From positions 124,001-188,000 of the forward strand of contig NZ_SMFT01000003.1 of assembly GCF_004339025.1 (NCBI RefSeq): a stretch of 64,000 bases of DNA, given 5' to 3'. The notes below the pieces were generated by a model, which was not told the origin of the DNA, did no database searches, and saw only the letters and a program-made list of their open reading frames with translations. The translations under genes were made by a program, and so were the position numbers. Source of the stretch: Volucribacter psittacicida (lineage in GTDB: Bacteria; Pseudomonadota; Gammaproteobacteria; Enterobacterales; Pasteurellaceae). Position 1 is the first letter of the stretch. Every line of letters starts with the position of its first letter. Below are positions 45,099 through 55,081 of the stretch, piece after piece.

Positions 45099-45111
45099 TT
45101 AAAACAGTATC

Positions 45112-45126
45112 ATGGCGGTGAGAGGG
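45112..45126. other. Attachment site, island right end (inside tRNA-Ser)
   Basis: ATGGCGGTGAGAGGG; all but the first base belong to the 3' end of the intact tRNA-Ser. The shared sequence stops at the acceptor/T-arm boundary. Confidence 0.85.
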
Positions 45127-45202
45127 GGATTCGAACCCCCGATGCACTTTCGCACATACACGCTTTCCAGGCGTGCTCCTTCAACCACTCGGACATCTCA
45201 CC
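45113..45202 (-). tRNA. tRNA-Ser (GGA)
   Basis: A 90-base class II tRNA with CCA encoded, anticodon GGA within CCTGGAAAG, a long variable arm and acceptor GGTGAGA/TCTCACC. It is the integration target of the island, whose end restores the 3' part. The 5' flank TTCAAGCAAATCCCTA is shared with the spacer before the third tRNA-Lys. Confidence 0.97.
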
Positions 45203-45356
45203 TTAGGGATTTGCTTGAATAAGCAAGGCTGAGAAATATAAGGGTTTCTTGTTATTTCGTCAAGTGTTTTTTGTTGTATTTTGTTGTGTTAAGACAGGAT
45301 TTTCTTATTTAAAAAGGCGTAGAATAGGTTATTTATTGTTGATGGCTGAGAATATT

Positions 45357-47084
45357 ATGGGAAATAAATGGTTATTTAATAAAAATGCATTACTTGCGGT
45401 ATTACCTTTTAGTGCATTACGAGACAGTTTTAAAGCCGGCTATGATCGTCGTGCCTTATTTAAGGACTTAATTGCGGGATTAACAGTAGGTATTATCGCT
45501 ATCCCCTTGTCTATGGCATTAGCGATTGCCAGTGGTGTTGCTCCTCAATATGGTTTATATACCGCTATTGTGGCAGGTATTGTGATTGCCTTATTAGGTG
45601 GTTCACGTTTTAATATTTCTGGTCCTACAGCGGCTTTTGTGGTGATTCTTTATCCTGTTACTCAACAGTTTGGCTTTAGCGGTTTATTATTAGCCACTTT
45701 ATTATCAGGCATTATTTTAATTTTGATGGCGTTATTTCGTTTAGGACGGTTAATTGAATATATTCCTTTGCCCGTAACACTGGGGTTTACTTGTGGCATT
45801 GGTATTGTGATTGCAGTTTTACAAATTAAGGATTTTCTAGGATTAAATATTGCTGAAATGCCACCGCACTTTTTAGCGAAACTCAATGTAATTATTTCGG
45901 CATTGCCAAGTTTAAGTTGGGCAGACACAGCGGTAGGGATTATCACTTTATTGGTATTAACACATTGGCATAAATTAAAATTGCCTATTTCAGGGCATTT
46001 GCCGGCGGTTTTATTGGGAACATTATTCGCCTTATTATTGCAGTATTTTGATTATCAAGTTGCTACCATAGGCTCTTCTTTTTATTACCAACTTGAAGAC
46101 GGGAGCATGGGCTATGGTATTCCTGATAAGTTGCCTGAATTTATCTTGCCTTGGCAAATTCCTGATGAACAAGGGAACATTATCCCTTGGGATTTTGATT
46201 TGTTACAAGCCCTGTTACCTGTGGCATTTTCTATGGCAGCATTAGGAGCGATAGAATCCTTACTTTGTGCAGTGGTATTAGATAATATGACAGCAACTAA
46301 ACATCATTCTAATAACGAGCTACTTGCCCAAGGTATTGGTAATCTTGTAGCCCCTTTCTTAGGAGGGATTACGGCGACAGCCGCCATTGCACGCTCTGCG
46401 GCAAATGTTAAAGCGGGAGCAGTATCGCCACTGGCGAGTGTTTTTCATGCTTTATTAGTATTGTTGGCGTTATTATTTTTCGCCGATTATCTTTCTTACC
46501 TTCCGCTTTCATCGATGTCGGCATTATTACTGGTGGTGGCTTGGAATATGGCAAATATTGGGCAAATTATTCAGCTTTTACGCCGTTCAGGTAAAAGCGA
46601 ATTTGCCTTATTATTTACCTGTGTCATATTGACCGTTATTTTTGATATGGTAATTGCCATTAGTGCTGGAGTCTTATTAGCCAGTTTATTGTTTATAAAA
46701 AGTATTGCCGAAATGACTAAATCCGTTGAGCTAAATTTGCCGGAGGATTTAGAGGAAACAGTGGCTTATCGTATTAGCGGTCCTTTATTTTTTGCCGCTG
46801 CTGATAATTTATTTGCGGATTTACATGAGAAAACCACAAACAATGTACGCACTATCAAGCATATTATTTTACAATGCGAGGCGGTTACCGTGTTAGATTC
46901 AGGAGGAATCCACGCATTAATACGTTTTGTACAAAATATGCAAGCAGGACAACAATTATACCTCTGCCATTTGCAATTTCAGCCGTTAAAGGCTTTAGTT
47001 AAAGCAAACAGGCTTAAAGAAATTCAACAAATTCATTTTGCTTCGGAACTCAATGAGGTATTTGCCCAAATTAGACAGTTGTAG
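45357..47084 (+). CDS. dauA: SulP-family C4-dicarboxylate/anion transporter, DauA-like
   Basis: A 575-residue SulP protein. A membrane domain of about 14 spans contains DLIAGLTVGIIAIPLSMALAIASG and YGLYTAIVAGIVIALLGGSRF. A C-terminal STAS domain starts about residue 450 (VAYRISGPLFFAAADNLFADL, then AVTVLDSGGIHALIRF). The sequence is close to E. coli DauA (YchM), an aerobic succinate transporter. ATG at 45357 has GAGA nearby and matches the DauA length; 45342 and 45249 are alternatives. Its stop overlaps the ampD stop by 14 bp (convergent). Confidence 0.85.
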   Translation: MGNKWLFNKNALLAVLPFSALRDSFKAGYDRRALFKDLIAGLTVGIIAIPLSMALAIASGVAPQYGLYTAIVAGIVIALLGGSRFNISGPTAAFVVILYPVTQQFGFSGLLLATLLSGIILILMALFRLGRLIEYIPLPVTLGFTCGIGIVIAVLQIKDFLGLNIAEMPPHFLAKLNVIISALPSLSWADTAVGIITLLVLTHWHKLKLPISGHLPAVLLGTLFALLLQYFDYQVATIGSSFYYQLEDGSMGYGIPDKLPEFILPWQIPDEQGNIIPWDFDLLQALLPVAFSMAALGAIESLLCAVVLDNMTATKHHSNNELLAQGIGNLVAPFLGGITATAAIARSAANVKAGAVSPLASVFHALLVLLALLFFADYLSYLPLSSMSALLLVVAWNMANIGQIIQLLRRSGKSEFALLFTCVILTVIFDMVIAISAGVLLASLLFIKSIAEMTKSVELNLPEDLEETVAYRISGPLFFAAADNLFADLHEKTTNNVRTIKHIILQCEAVTVLDSGGIHALIRFVQNMQAGQQLYLCHLQFQPLKALVKANRLKEIQQIHFASELNEVFAQIRQL

Positions 47085-47655
47085 AATGGTCGCTATATTT
47101 ATTTAGCAAAGAAAAATAATGCTCCCAATCAAAGTATCTACCAGGATCAATTTTTCTTGTAGGAGCGATATGGCAATGCCCAACAATGCGATCTAAGGTA
47201 ATGAACGGATAATGTTGTCTAATTTGTTGAGTCAGTTCTGCTAATTTTTGATATTGTAATTCAGTAAAGGGCTTTTCATTGCTCCCCACTAACTCGATCC
47301 CAATAGAAAAATCATTACATTTTTCTCGCCCCGCAAAACAGGATACACCCGCATGCCAAGCACGATGATTAAAATTAACATATTGAATCAGTTCTCCTTG
47401 TCTGCCAATCAAACAATGGGCTGAAACTCTCAGATCTTTAATTTGCTGAAAATAAGGGTGTTGATTTGGATCTAATTTTCCTTGAAAAAAGTCATTGATA
47501 TAGCTTATTTCAAATTGTTCTGGTGGCAAACTGATATAGTGAATCACCAATAAAGAAATATCTTGCACATTAGGGCGTTGATCATAGTGGGGCGAAAGTA
47601 CCTTATCGGCATTTTCAAGCCAACCTTGATTGATGACAAGTGTGTTTTTTTGCAT
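47071..47655 (-). CDS. ampD: 1,6-anhydro-N-acetylmuramyl-L-alanine amidase AmpD
   Basis: A 194-residue zinc amidase of the amidase_2 family that cleaves anhydro-muropeptides in the cytoplasm during cell-wall recycling. Zinc ligands are His in LLVIHYISLPP (about 39), His in GHCHIAPTRKIDPG (about 152) and Asp in KIDPG; the catalytic Glu is in SIGIELVG. The ATG at 47655 is chosen because homology begins at MQKNTLVINQGWLENA; the frame stays open upstream to 47757. It is divergent from pilA, as in Haemophilus. Confidence 0.92.
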   Translation of the reverse strand: MQKNTLVINQGWLENADKVLSPHYDQRPNVQDISLLVIHYISLPPEQFEISYINDFFQGKLDPNQHPYFQQIKDLRVSAHCLIGRQGELIQYVNFNHRAWHAGVSCFAGREKCNDFSIGIELVGSNEKPFTELQYQKLAELTQQIRQHYPFITLDRIVGHCHIAPTRKIDPGRYFDWEHYFSLLNKYSDHSTTV

Positions 47656-47666
47656 AAAAATTTTTA

Positions 47667-47688
47667 TTTTGTGATGTATATTCCAAAA
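47667..47688 (+). promoter_or_regulatory. Candidate CRP/CRP-S site ahead of pilA
   Basis: TTTTGTGAT, four bases, then ATTCCAAAA: a 22-bp imperfect palindrome with TGTGA in the first half. Eleven-base halves agree at eight positions. pilABCD belongs to the Sxy/CRP competence regulon in H. influenzae, which makes the site plausible. Confidence 0.45.
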
Positions 47689-47782
47689 AGTGCGGTCAAT
47701 TTTAGCAATATTTTTCCTTTTTACTGAATTTATTACAAAATTTTTCTTGCCAGTCATCTTTTTGTTTGGGGAGGAAAAAATT

Positions 47783-48238
47783 ATGCGAAGTGATTTGCAT
47801 TCTGGAACTTATCAAGTTCATATCAGAAAAGGGTTTACCTTAATTGAATTAATGATTGTGGTGGCGATTATTGCCATTTTAGCCACTATTGCCATTCCCT
47901 CATATCAAAATCATACCAAAAAAGCCGCAATATCTGAGTTATTACAAGCGGTTGCCCCTTATCGCTCCGAGGTGGAGCTTTGTGTTTATACCACTAATGA
48001 TGTGAAAAAATGTACCGCAGGGCAAAATGGCATTCAAGCTAATTTAACGGAAAGTAAAAGCCGTTATTTATCGAGTATTACAGTGAATGGAGGTACAATT
48101 ACCGTAGAGGGTAAGGGAAGTCTGGAAGGCATTGGATATACCTTAACTGTCCAAGGCGATTTAAGTAAAGGTATTGCTTGGACAACAGCTTGTCAAGGCG
48201 ATAAAAGTTTATTTCCAACGGGCTTTTGTGGCGATTAA
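47783..48238 (+). CDS. pilA: Type IV major pilin PilA
   Basis: A 151-residue prepilin. A long leader of 17 residues ends in Gly, then the mature start [25 protein letters not shown] with Glu at +5. A disulphide pair is likely in [11 protein letters not shown], and another in [14 protein letters not shown]. The start at 47783 has GGGAGG 8 bases ahead; the frame is open upstream. It is the first gene of pilABCD, needed for natural transformation and type IV pili in Pasteurellaceae. Confidence 0.93.
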   Translation: MRSDLHSGTYQVHIRKGFTLIELMIVVAIIAILATIAIPSYQNHTKKAAISELLQAVAPYRSEVELCVYTTNDVKKCTAGQNGIQANLTESKSRYLSSITVNGGTITVEGKGSLEGIGYTLTVQGDLSKGIAWTTACQGDKSLFPTGFCGD

Positions 48239-48259
48239 TATCTCGTTTTTGGAGGAAAT

Positions 48260-49693
48260 ATGCACTATCCAGAGGTTAGGGAATACCCGAAAAAACTCCC
48301 TGTTATAATCAGCGTTGATGGAAAACAGTTTGAAATTTCAGCTGAACAATGGCAACAAAATAAACAGCAACACGCCTTATTATTACGTTATCTTGCCTTG
48401 CCATTACAGCAAGATGAACGTTGTTTATGGTTAGCCATTGATAATTTGACGAATTTATCTGCTTGTGAAGCCTTTTCTTTTTTGAGTGGGAAAATGGTTG
48501 AGCCTGTGTTACTAACCCCAACACAATTAAAAGCATTATTGCAACAATTAACACCACAACAGCAAATTGCGGAAAGTCATCAGGCTCAACTCACTTATCA
48601 TCTCAACAAAGATGATGAACATACCGCAGCACAGGAAGGCCCCGTTATTCGCTTATTAGAAACCTTGTTACAACAAGCCATTGAACAAAAAGCCTCAGAT
48701 ATTCATATTGAACCCCAAGCGGATTGTTTACGCATACGTTTTCGTATTGATGGTGTCTTGCAAACACAACCCAATTTACCCTTGAATTTTGCTAATCAAA
48801 TGATTTCTCGCTTAAAATTATTGGCAAAATTAGATATTAGTGAAACACGTTTACCTCAGGACGGTAGGTTTCACTTTGATAGTGCATTTGTGGATAAATT
48901 AGATTTACGTTTATCCACCTTGCCAACCTGCCTAGGGGAAAAAATCGTATTACGTTTACAACAAAATAAACCGACACATTTTTCCTTTGCAGAATTGGGG
49001 ATGAATTATTCTCAGCAACAGCAATTTGAACAAGCCTTATCGCAACCGCAAGGTCTTATTTTGGTAACAGGCCCAACGGGCAGTGGCAAAAGTCTTTCTT
49101 TATATAGTGCGTTACAATGGCTTAATCAGAGTGAAAAACACATTCTCACTGCCGAAGATCCTATTGAAATCGTACTTGATGGGATCATTCAAACACAAAT
49201 TAATCCATTGATCGGATTAACTTTCAGTAAATTATTACGCACCTTTTTGCGTCAAGATCCTGATGTTATTATGTTAGGTGAGATTCGTGATGAAGAAAGT
49301 GCAGCGATGGCTATAAGAGCCGCACAAACAGGGCATTTGGTTCTTTCTACCTTACATACTAATGATGCCCCCTCTGCCATTGCCCGTTTACGTCAACTTG
49401 GTATAAAGCCCTATGAAATCAGCCATAGCCTTTTATTGATCGTTGCTCAACGTCTTATCCGTAAACGTTGTGGGGTATGTGAACAAACAAGCGCTTCAGC
49501 TTGCCATTGTTATCAAGGATATGATGGACGAACAGGAATTTATCAATTTTTAGTTCCTAAAAAACAATCAACACAAACCATTGATTATCAATTAGATTTT
49601 GAAACATTAAGGCAGAGTGGATTAGCCAAAGTAAAACAAGGTATCACAGATTTAGCCGAGTTAAATCGTGTGTTAGGGGAGGACTATGTCTAA
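48260..49693 (+). CDS. pilB: Type IV pilus assembly ATPase PilB
   Basis: A 477-residue GspE/PilB ATPase that drives pilus extension. Walker A VTGPTGSGKSLSLYSAL (about residues 268-284), the Asp box TAEDPIEIVLDG, Walker B DPDVIMLGEIRDEESA and the His box GHLVLSTLHTNDAPSA are all present. The zinc-binding Cys set (RKRCGVCEQTSASACHC) follows. The N-terminal domain is short, as in Haemophilus PilB. GGAGGAAAT precedes the start. It overlaps pilC by 8 bp. Confidence 0.93.
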   Translation: MHYPEVREYPKKLPVIISVDGKQFEISAEQWQQNKQQHALLLRYLALPLQQDERCLWLAIDNLTNLSACEAFSFLSGKMVEPVLLTPTQLKALLQQLTPQQQIAESHQAQLTYHLNKDDEHTAAQEGPVIRLLETLLQQAIEQKASDIHIEPQADCLRIRFRIDGVLQTQPNLPLNFANQMISRLKLLAKLDISETRLPQDGRFHFDSAFVDKLDLRLSTLPTCLGEKIVLRLQQNKPTHFSFAELGMNYSQQQQFEQALSQPQGLILVTGPTGSGKSLSLYSALQWLNQSEKHILTAEDPIEIVLDGIIQTQINPLIGLTFSKLLRTFLRQDPDVIMLGEIRDEESAAMAIRAAQTGHLVLSTLHTNDAPSAIARLRQLGIKPYEISHSLLLIVAQRLIRKRCGVCEQTSASACHCYQGYDGRTGIYQFLVPKKQSTQTIDYQLDFETLRQSGLAKVKQGITDLAELNRVLGEDYV

Positions 49694-50906
49694 AGAAAAA
49701 TTGTTTTATTGGCGAGGGAAAAACCGATTACAACGGCAACAACGGGGGATCATTATTGCTGAAACCGCCCAAATGGCGGAGCAAATACTCTTCCAACGAG
49801 GAATACAGCAGATTAAATTACAACGTAATTGGCAACTCAGACATCGCATTAATCATAAAGAAATTTGTGCTTTATTAACACAATTAGCCACCTTATTAAA
49901 AGCCACTATTCCACTTAACCAAAGTTTACATTTATTATGGCAATATTGTGAAAATTTGGCATTATATCGCTGGCTAAAATTGATTATTAACGATATAGAA
50001 AATGGTTATTCCTTTTCACAAGCCCTATCTCAACATCAATCTTATTTTACCGTCCAAGAACAACAATTAATTAAAGCTGGCGAAATGACAGGACAGCTAG
50101 TAGATGTTTGCCAACAAATTGCCTTGCAACGCCAGCAACAGCTGAGATTGCAACAAAAAATGCAGAAAATCTTACTTTATCCAATGGTAGTGCTATTACT
50201 TTCTTTATCATTAACCTTATTGCTCTTATGGTTTATCGTGCCACAATTTGCCCAAATGTATGGAGAACAAGCCGAATTACCCCTATTTACACAGTTACTT
50301 TTAGCGGTTTCTCATTATTTACAACAATATGGTTTGATCAGTTTATTGCTCATCTTGCAATTAGGGGCATTAGCCCATAATGTTTTAAAATCCTCTTTAT
50401 GGTTTTACCATAAGAAAATGATCTTTTTATCCTCTATACCTTTGCTAAATCATCTATTGTCATTAGTAAGAACCATCAATTTTTGCCATGCCTTGGGATT
50501 AATGCTACAAGCAGGTATTCCTATTCAACAAGCATTACAATCTTTCTTACCTTTATCCATAAACACAACAAGCAAGCAAGTCGTCACGCAAAAAGATCCT
50601 GTTTTAGCCAATGAAGTACAACATATTTTGCAATCTTTACAGCAAGGGTATTGTTTTTCGGAAAGTATTAACGAAGGATTTTTTCCTCAACAAGCATTAA
50701 AAATGTTACAAATTGGCGAGAAAAGTGGCAAGTTGGTATTTATGTTACAACAAATTACCCAACATTATCGTGAACAAATAGAACATAAACTGGATTTACT
50801 CGCACAATTACTGGAACCATTATTAATGTTAATTATTGGGAGTATTATCGCCATTATTATGCTGGGTATGTATTTACCGCTATTTAATATGGGGAATATG
50901 CTATGA
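49686..50906 (+). CDS. pilC: Type IV pilus inner-membrane platform protein PilC
   Basis: A 406-residue GspF/PilC protein with two homologous halves, each ending in membrane spans. The first half has LLTQLATLLKATIPLNQSLHLL and ENGYSFSQALSQH; the second has FCHALGLMLQAGIPIQQALQSF and LQQGYCFSESINEGFFPQQA. EKSGKLVFMLQQITQHYREQ is the second GEKSG-type motif, and the last span carries LLEPLLMLIIGSIIAIIMLGMYLPLFNMG. It acts with PilB in assembly. Its stop overlaps the pilD start (ATGA). Confidence 0.93.
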   Translation: MSKEKLFYWRGKNRLQRQQRGIIIAETAQMAEQILFQRGIQQIKLQRNWQLRHRINHKEICALLTQLATLLKATIPLNQSLHLLWQYCENLALYRWLKLIINDIENGYSFSQALSQHQSYFTVQEQQLIKAGEMTGQLVDVCQQIALQRQQQLRLQQKMQKILLYPMVVLLLSLSLTLLLLWFIVPQFAQMYGEQAELPLFTQLLLAVSHYLQQYGLISLLLILQLGALAHNVLKSSLWFYHKKMIFLSSIPLLNHLLSLVRTINFCHALGLMLQAGIPIQQALQSFLPLSINTTSKQVVTQKDPVLANEVQHILQSLQQGYCFSESINEGFFPQQALKMLQIGEKSGKLVFMLQQITQHYREQIEHKLDLLAQLLEPLLMLIIGSIIAIIMLGMYLPLFNMGNML

Positions 50907-51601
50907 ATTTAATCTTTGCGGGGCTTTGGGGTGGCATTATGGGGATTATTATTCATTATTTATGCCAAAGTTTTATGTATCGGCTTAAATATGAACTTTC
51001 CCAAAGTTACCAACTGCTTTTTGAACATAAAAATGATTTATCAATACAACATAGATCATTATCGTTTTCCCACTCTTTAAAGTGCGGTCATTTTTGGCTT
51101 TATTTTTTCAGTTTTGCTTGTCTCTTTATCTTATTTTTTCTCCTTATCGAACCTTGGCAATATACCATCATTTATTGTTTATTTATTAGCATAACAGGTG
51201 CAATCAGTATCATTGATTGGCAACATCGTTTAATTTCTCTTTCTTTATGCCAATGCTTACTTTGGTTGTCACTTATTGTGGCTTGGTTAGAATGGCATTT
51301 TCTCTCTCTCGAGCAAGTATTAACCAGTATTATGCTCGGTTTTAGTTGTTGCTATTTACTTTATTATCTCAGCAGATGGATTTGGCAAAAAGAAGCCTTA
51401 GGACGGGGAGATTATTGGCTTGTGGCAGGATTGGTAGGTTTTATTCCTTATTCGGAATTACCCTTATTTTTCTTTATAGCAAGTTCTATGGGATTAAGCT
51501 ATGCTTTTTATCAATACCTCAGAGGCAATAGATTAACAGAAATTCCTTTCGCTCCTTTTTTATCTTTATCGGCAGCATTTTTGTTATTTTTTAAGCTATA
51601 G
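50903..51601 (+). CDS. pilD: Prepilin peptidase PilD, peptidase-only form
   Basis: A 232-residue A24-family aspartic membrane peptidase. Catalytic Asp residues are in SIIDWQHRLIS (about 98) and in the GxGD-like LGRGDYWLVAGLVG (about 165). The N-terminal region lacks the four-Cys motif of bifunctional prepilin peptidase/methyltransferases, and the loop between the first spans is short. H. influenzae PilD is of the same reduced type. Two to three nearby Cys (SLCQCLLWL) are in a membrane helix. It closes pilABCD. Confidence 0.9.
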   Translation: MNLIFAGLWGGIMGIIIHYLCQSFMYRLKYELSQSYQLLFEHKNDLSIQHRSLSFSHSLKCGHFWLYFFSFACLFILFFLLIEPWQYTIIYCLFISITGAISIIDWQHRLISLSLCQCLLWLSLIVAWLEWHFLSLEQVLTSIMLGFSCCYLLYYLSRWIWQKEALGRGDYWLVAGLVGFIPYSELPLFFFIASSMGLSYAFYQYLRGNRLTEIPFAPFLSLSAAFLLFFKL

Positions 51602-51678
51602 TGATTTCAAGGTGAAACCACAATATTTAGGTATGGCTATAATGAAAAAAGCACGTCAACCTCAGTTATAAAATGAGC

Positions 51679-51748
51679 TATAGTCGTCCCATTTTAAAAT
51701 CATACGCTGTTGGTACACTTTGTTTTATTTTAAATTGAAACGACTATA
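51679..51748. repeat. ATAGTCG-family intergenic repeat, full arms
   Basis: TATAGTCGTCCCATTTTAAA and TTTTAAATTGAAACGACTATA are inverted terminal arms. Between them lies CATACGCTGTTGGTACACTTTG, a shortened form of the internal segment. It lies between pilD and brnQ. Confidence 0.8.
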
Positions 51749-51763
51749 TTTTATGAAAGGCCT

Positions 51764-53065
51764 TTATTTTGTTGATACTTTTCCTATCACAACGGTAATA
51801 ACTAAAACAACAAAAGCAGGCAGTAACCAAGCTAATCCATTACTATATAAAGGAAAAATAGTTAAATGCTGGTTTACTTCTTCTGAAATAACGCCTAATT
51901 GATTTAATGCATCAATCGAACTAAAAATAAAGGTAATGGCAATGACAGATTGATAGCTTAGCTTAATGGAAGGCAAGCGAGAGCGTAATAATTGTAACAC
52001 CACAAGCATAATTGCCACAGGATAAATCAATAATAACGCTGGAATAGTAATACGTAATAAATTATCTAAACCTGTTTCGGAAATAATGGTTGTCATAATG
52101 GTAAAAACAACAACCCAAAACGGATAGGTTAAACGGGCTGAGAATTTAGAAAAATAATCCGCACAAGCACTGGTTACACCAACAAGTGTTGTTAGATTAG
52201 CAAGAATAACAATGCCACTCATAATCCATACGCCATAGGTGCCAAATAATGCATCAATGTAACGAGAAAATATTTGCCCACCATTAGTCGCATTAAACGC
52301 AACTTGCTCACTGGTTGCCCCTAGGTAAAAGAGAGAGAAGTAAAGCCCGGTGAGCAATAATACAGAAATTGAGCCAGCAATAAGGGTATATTTTAGAATT
52401 TTCGTTTTGTCAAAAACCCCTTTTGCCGCTAATGCACGAGCAACGATACCTCCAAAAGCTGTTGCAGCTAATACGTCCATCGTTTGATAACCACTAATTA
52501 AACCTGCACTAAAGGCTTTACCTTCCGCATGGCTTGCACTAGGCTCAACAATATCTGATAAGGGAGCACCAATCACGCCAATGGCGACTACAATCAGCAA
52601 AATAAGTAGGGCTGGTGTCATATATTTACCAACGGTGGTAATAATTGTGGTACGTTTCAGCATAAAAAACATACCAATAAGATTAAATACCGCTGCAAAA
52701 ATAAAATGGTTATAATGGGATTGTTCTACAAGATTTAAAGGTTGCCACCCCATTTCATAAGCTACATTGGTTACACGAGGCATAGCAAAAGTAGAACCTA
52801 TGACTAAATAGAGAATGACCCAAAAGGCAACTTCAACCCATTTCGGTAAATCGTGAGATAAAACTTCACCACGCCCAATCAAGGTTACGACCACAAGGGT
52901 AATAAATGGCATAAGTACACCAGTGAGAACAAAGCCTGATGCAGAGGTTAGCCAGTTACCACCAGCTAAAAACCCTTCCATTGGTGGAAAAATAATGTTA
53001 CCTGCACCGAGAAAGAGGGCAAAAATCATCATGCCCAAAATAAGAATATCTTTACCTGAAAGCAT
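51764..53065 (-). CDS. brnQ: Branched-chain amino acid transport system II carrier BrnQ
   Basis: A 433-residue LIVCS-family Na+-coupled symporter for Leu, Ile and Val. The N-terminal DILILGMMIFALFLGAGNIIFPP is the family signature; GYQTMDVLAATAFGGIVARAL near residue 193 is the second block. Twelve membrane spans fit the hydropathy. It is convergent with pilD and monocistronic. Confidence 0.93.
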   Translation of the reverse strand: MLSGKDILILGMMIFALFLGAGNIIFPPMEGFLAGGNWLTSASGFVLTGVLMPFITLVVVTLIGRGEVLSHDLPKWVEVAFWVILYLVIGSTFAMPRVTNVAYEMGWQPLNLVEQSHYNHFIFAAVFNLIGMFFMLKRTTIITTVGKYMTPALLILLIVVAIGVIGAPLSDIVEPSASHAEGKAFSAGLISGYQTMDVLAATAFGGIVARALAAKGVFDKTKILKYTLIAGSISVLLLTGLYFSLFYLGATSEQVAFNATNGGQIFSRYIDALFGTYGVWIMSGIVILANLTTLVGVTSACADYFSKFSARLTYPFWVVVFTIMTTIISETGLDNLLRITIPALLLIYPVAIMLVVLQLLRSRLPSIKLSYQSVIAITFIFSSIDALNQLGVISEEVNQHLTIFPLYSNGLAWLLPAFVVLVITVVIGKVSTK

Positions 53066-53183
53066 ATTGGTTCCTATGTTGTGATTGACAGAAAAATATA
53101 ATGAATAATTAGAAAATTCCCATACAATAACACAGAGAAAGGGATTTAAATAGAGGAAAATCTGAAAAAAATCTGAATTTTGA

Positions 53184-53315
53184 CTATATTATCTTTTTTC
53201 TTAAATAGAGCTGCCACATCAATCCAATATTTACTGCAAACATTGTTTGGTATAAATACAGTGGAGGAATACCAAGAAAGAGTTTATAGTAAAGATGAAT
53301 TTTATGATGTTTGAG
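53184..53315 (-). pseudogene. Possible remnant of a membrane protein gene
   Basis: The minus-strand frame between stops reads HHKIHLYYKLFLGIPPLYLY then QTMFAVNIGLMWQLYLRKK and a stop. It looks like the C-terminal membrane end of a protein without a start or upstream part. I do not recognise the family, and chance cannot be ruled out. Confidence 0.3.
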
Positions 53316-53353
53316 TCAAGAGGATGATTTTTAAATTAAGTGCTCGGTAAACC

Positions 53354-53392
53354 AAAGTGCGGTCAAAAAATAAAATTTTTTGACCGCACTTT
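53354..53392 (-). terminator. Inverted uptake-sequence terminator after purA
   Basis: A 17-bp perfect inverted repeat, AAAGTGCGGTCAAAAAA (53354-53370) with TTTTTTGACCGCACTTT (53376-53392), with loop TAAAA. It lies 16 bp after the purA stop on the minus strand. Confidence 0.85.
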
Positions 53393-53407
53393 ATCTATTG
53401 ACTAGGG

Positions 53408-55081
<1,674 letters not shown>

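Larger units (their letters stand above)
34243..45126. mobile_element. P4/PICI-like phage satellite integrated at tRNA-Ser(GGA)
   Basis: The element is bounded by the 15-bp direct repeat ATGGCGGTGAGAGGG (34243-34257 and 45112-45126), the second copy being the 3' end of an intact tRNA-Ser. It carries a P4-type integrase beside the tRNA, a DUF927 helicase at the far end, two AlpA-like and two Ogr/Delta-like regulators, an Icd/Ash-like protein, and homologues of P2 capsid (GpN) and tail-completion (GpS) proteins. It lacks terminase, portal, protease/scaffold, tail fibre and lysis genes. This content is that of a helper-dependent satellite rather than a prophage. Almost every gene is on the minus strand. 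Satellites using P2-like helpers are well known (P4); one with lone N- and S-like genes is not familiar to me. Confidence 0.85.
53066..53407. other. Intergenic region between brnQ and purA
   Basis: A 342-bp stretch holding the brnQ promoter side, a possible gene remnant (53184-53315) and the purA terminator (53354-53392). Nothing else is seen. Confidence 0.5.

Noticed and set aside
34243-45126. A complete prophage
   Set aside because: No terminase, portal, protease/scaffold, baseplate, fibre or lysis genes; only isolated capsid-like and tail-completion-like genes. A satellite fits better.
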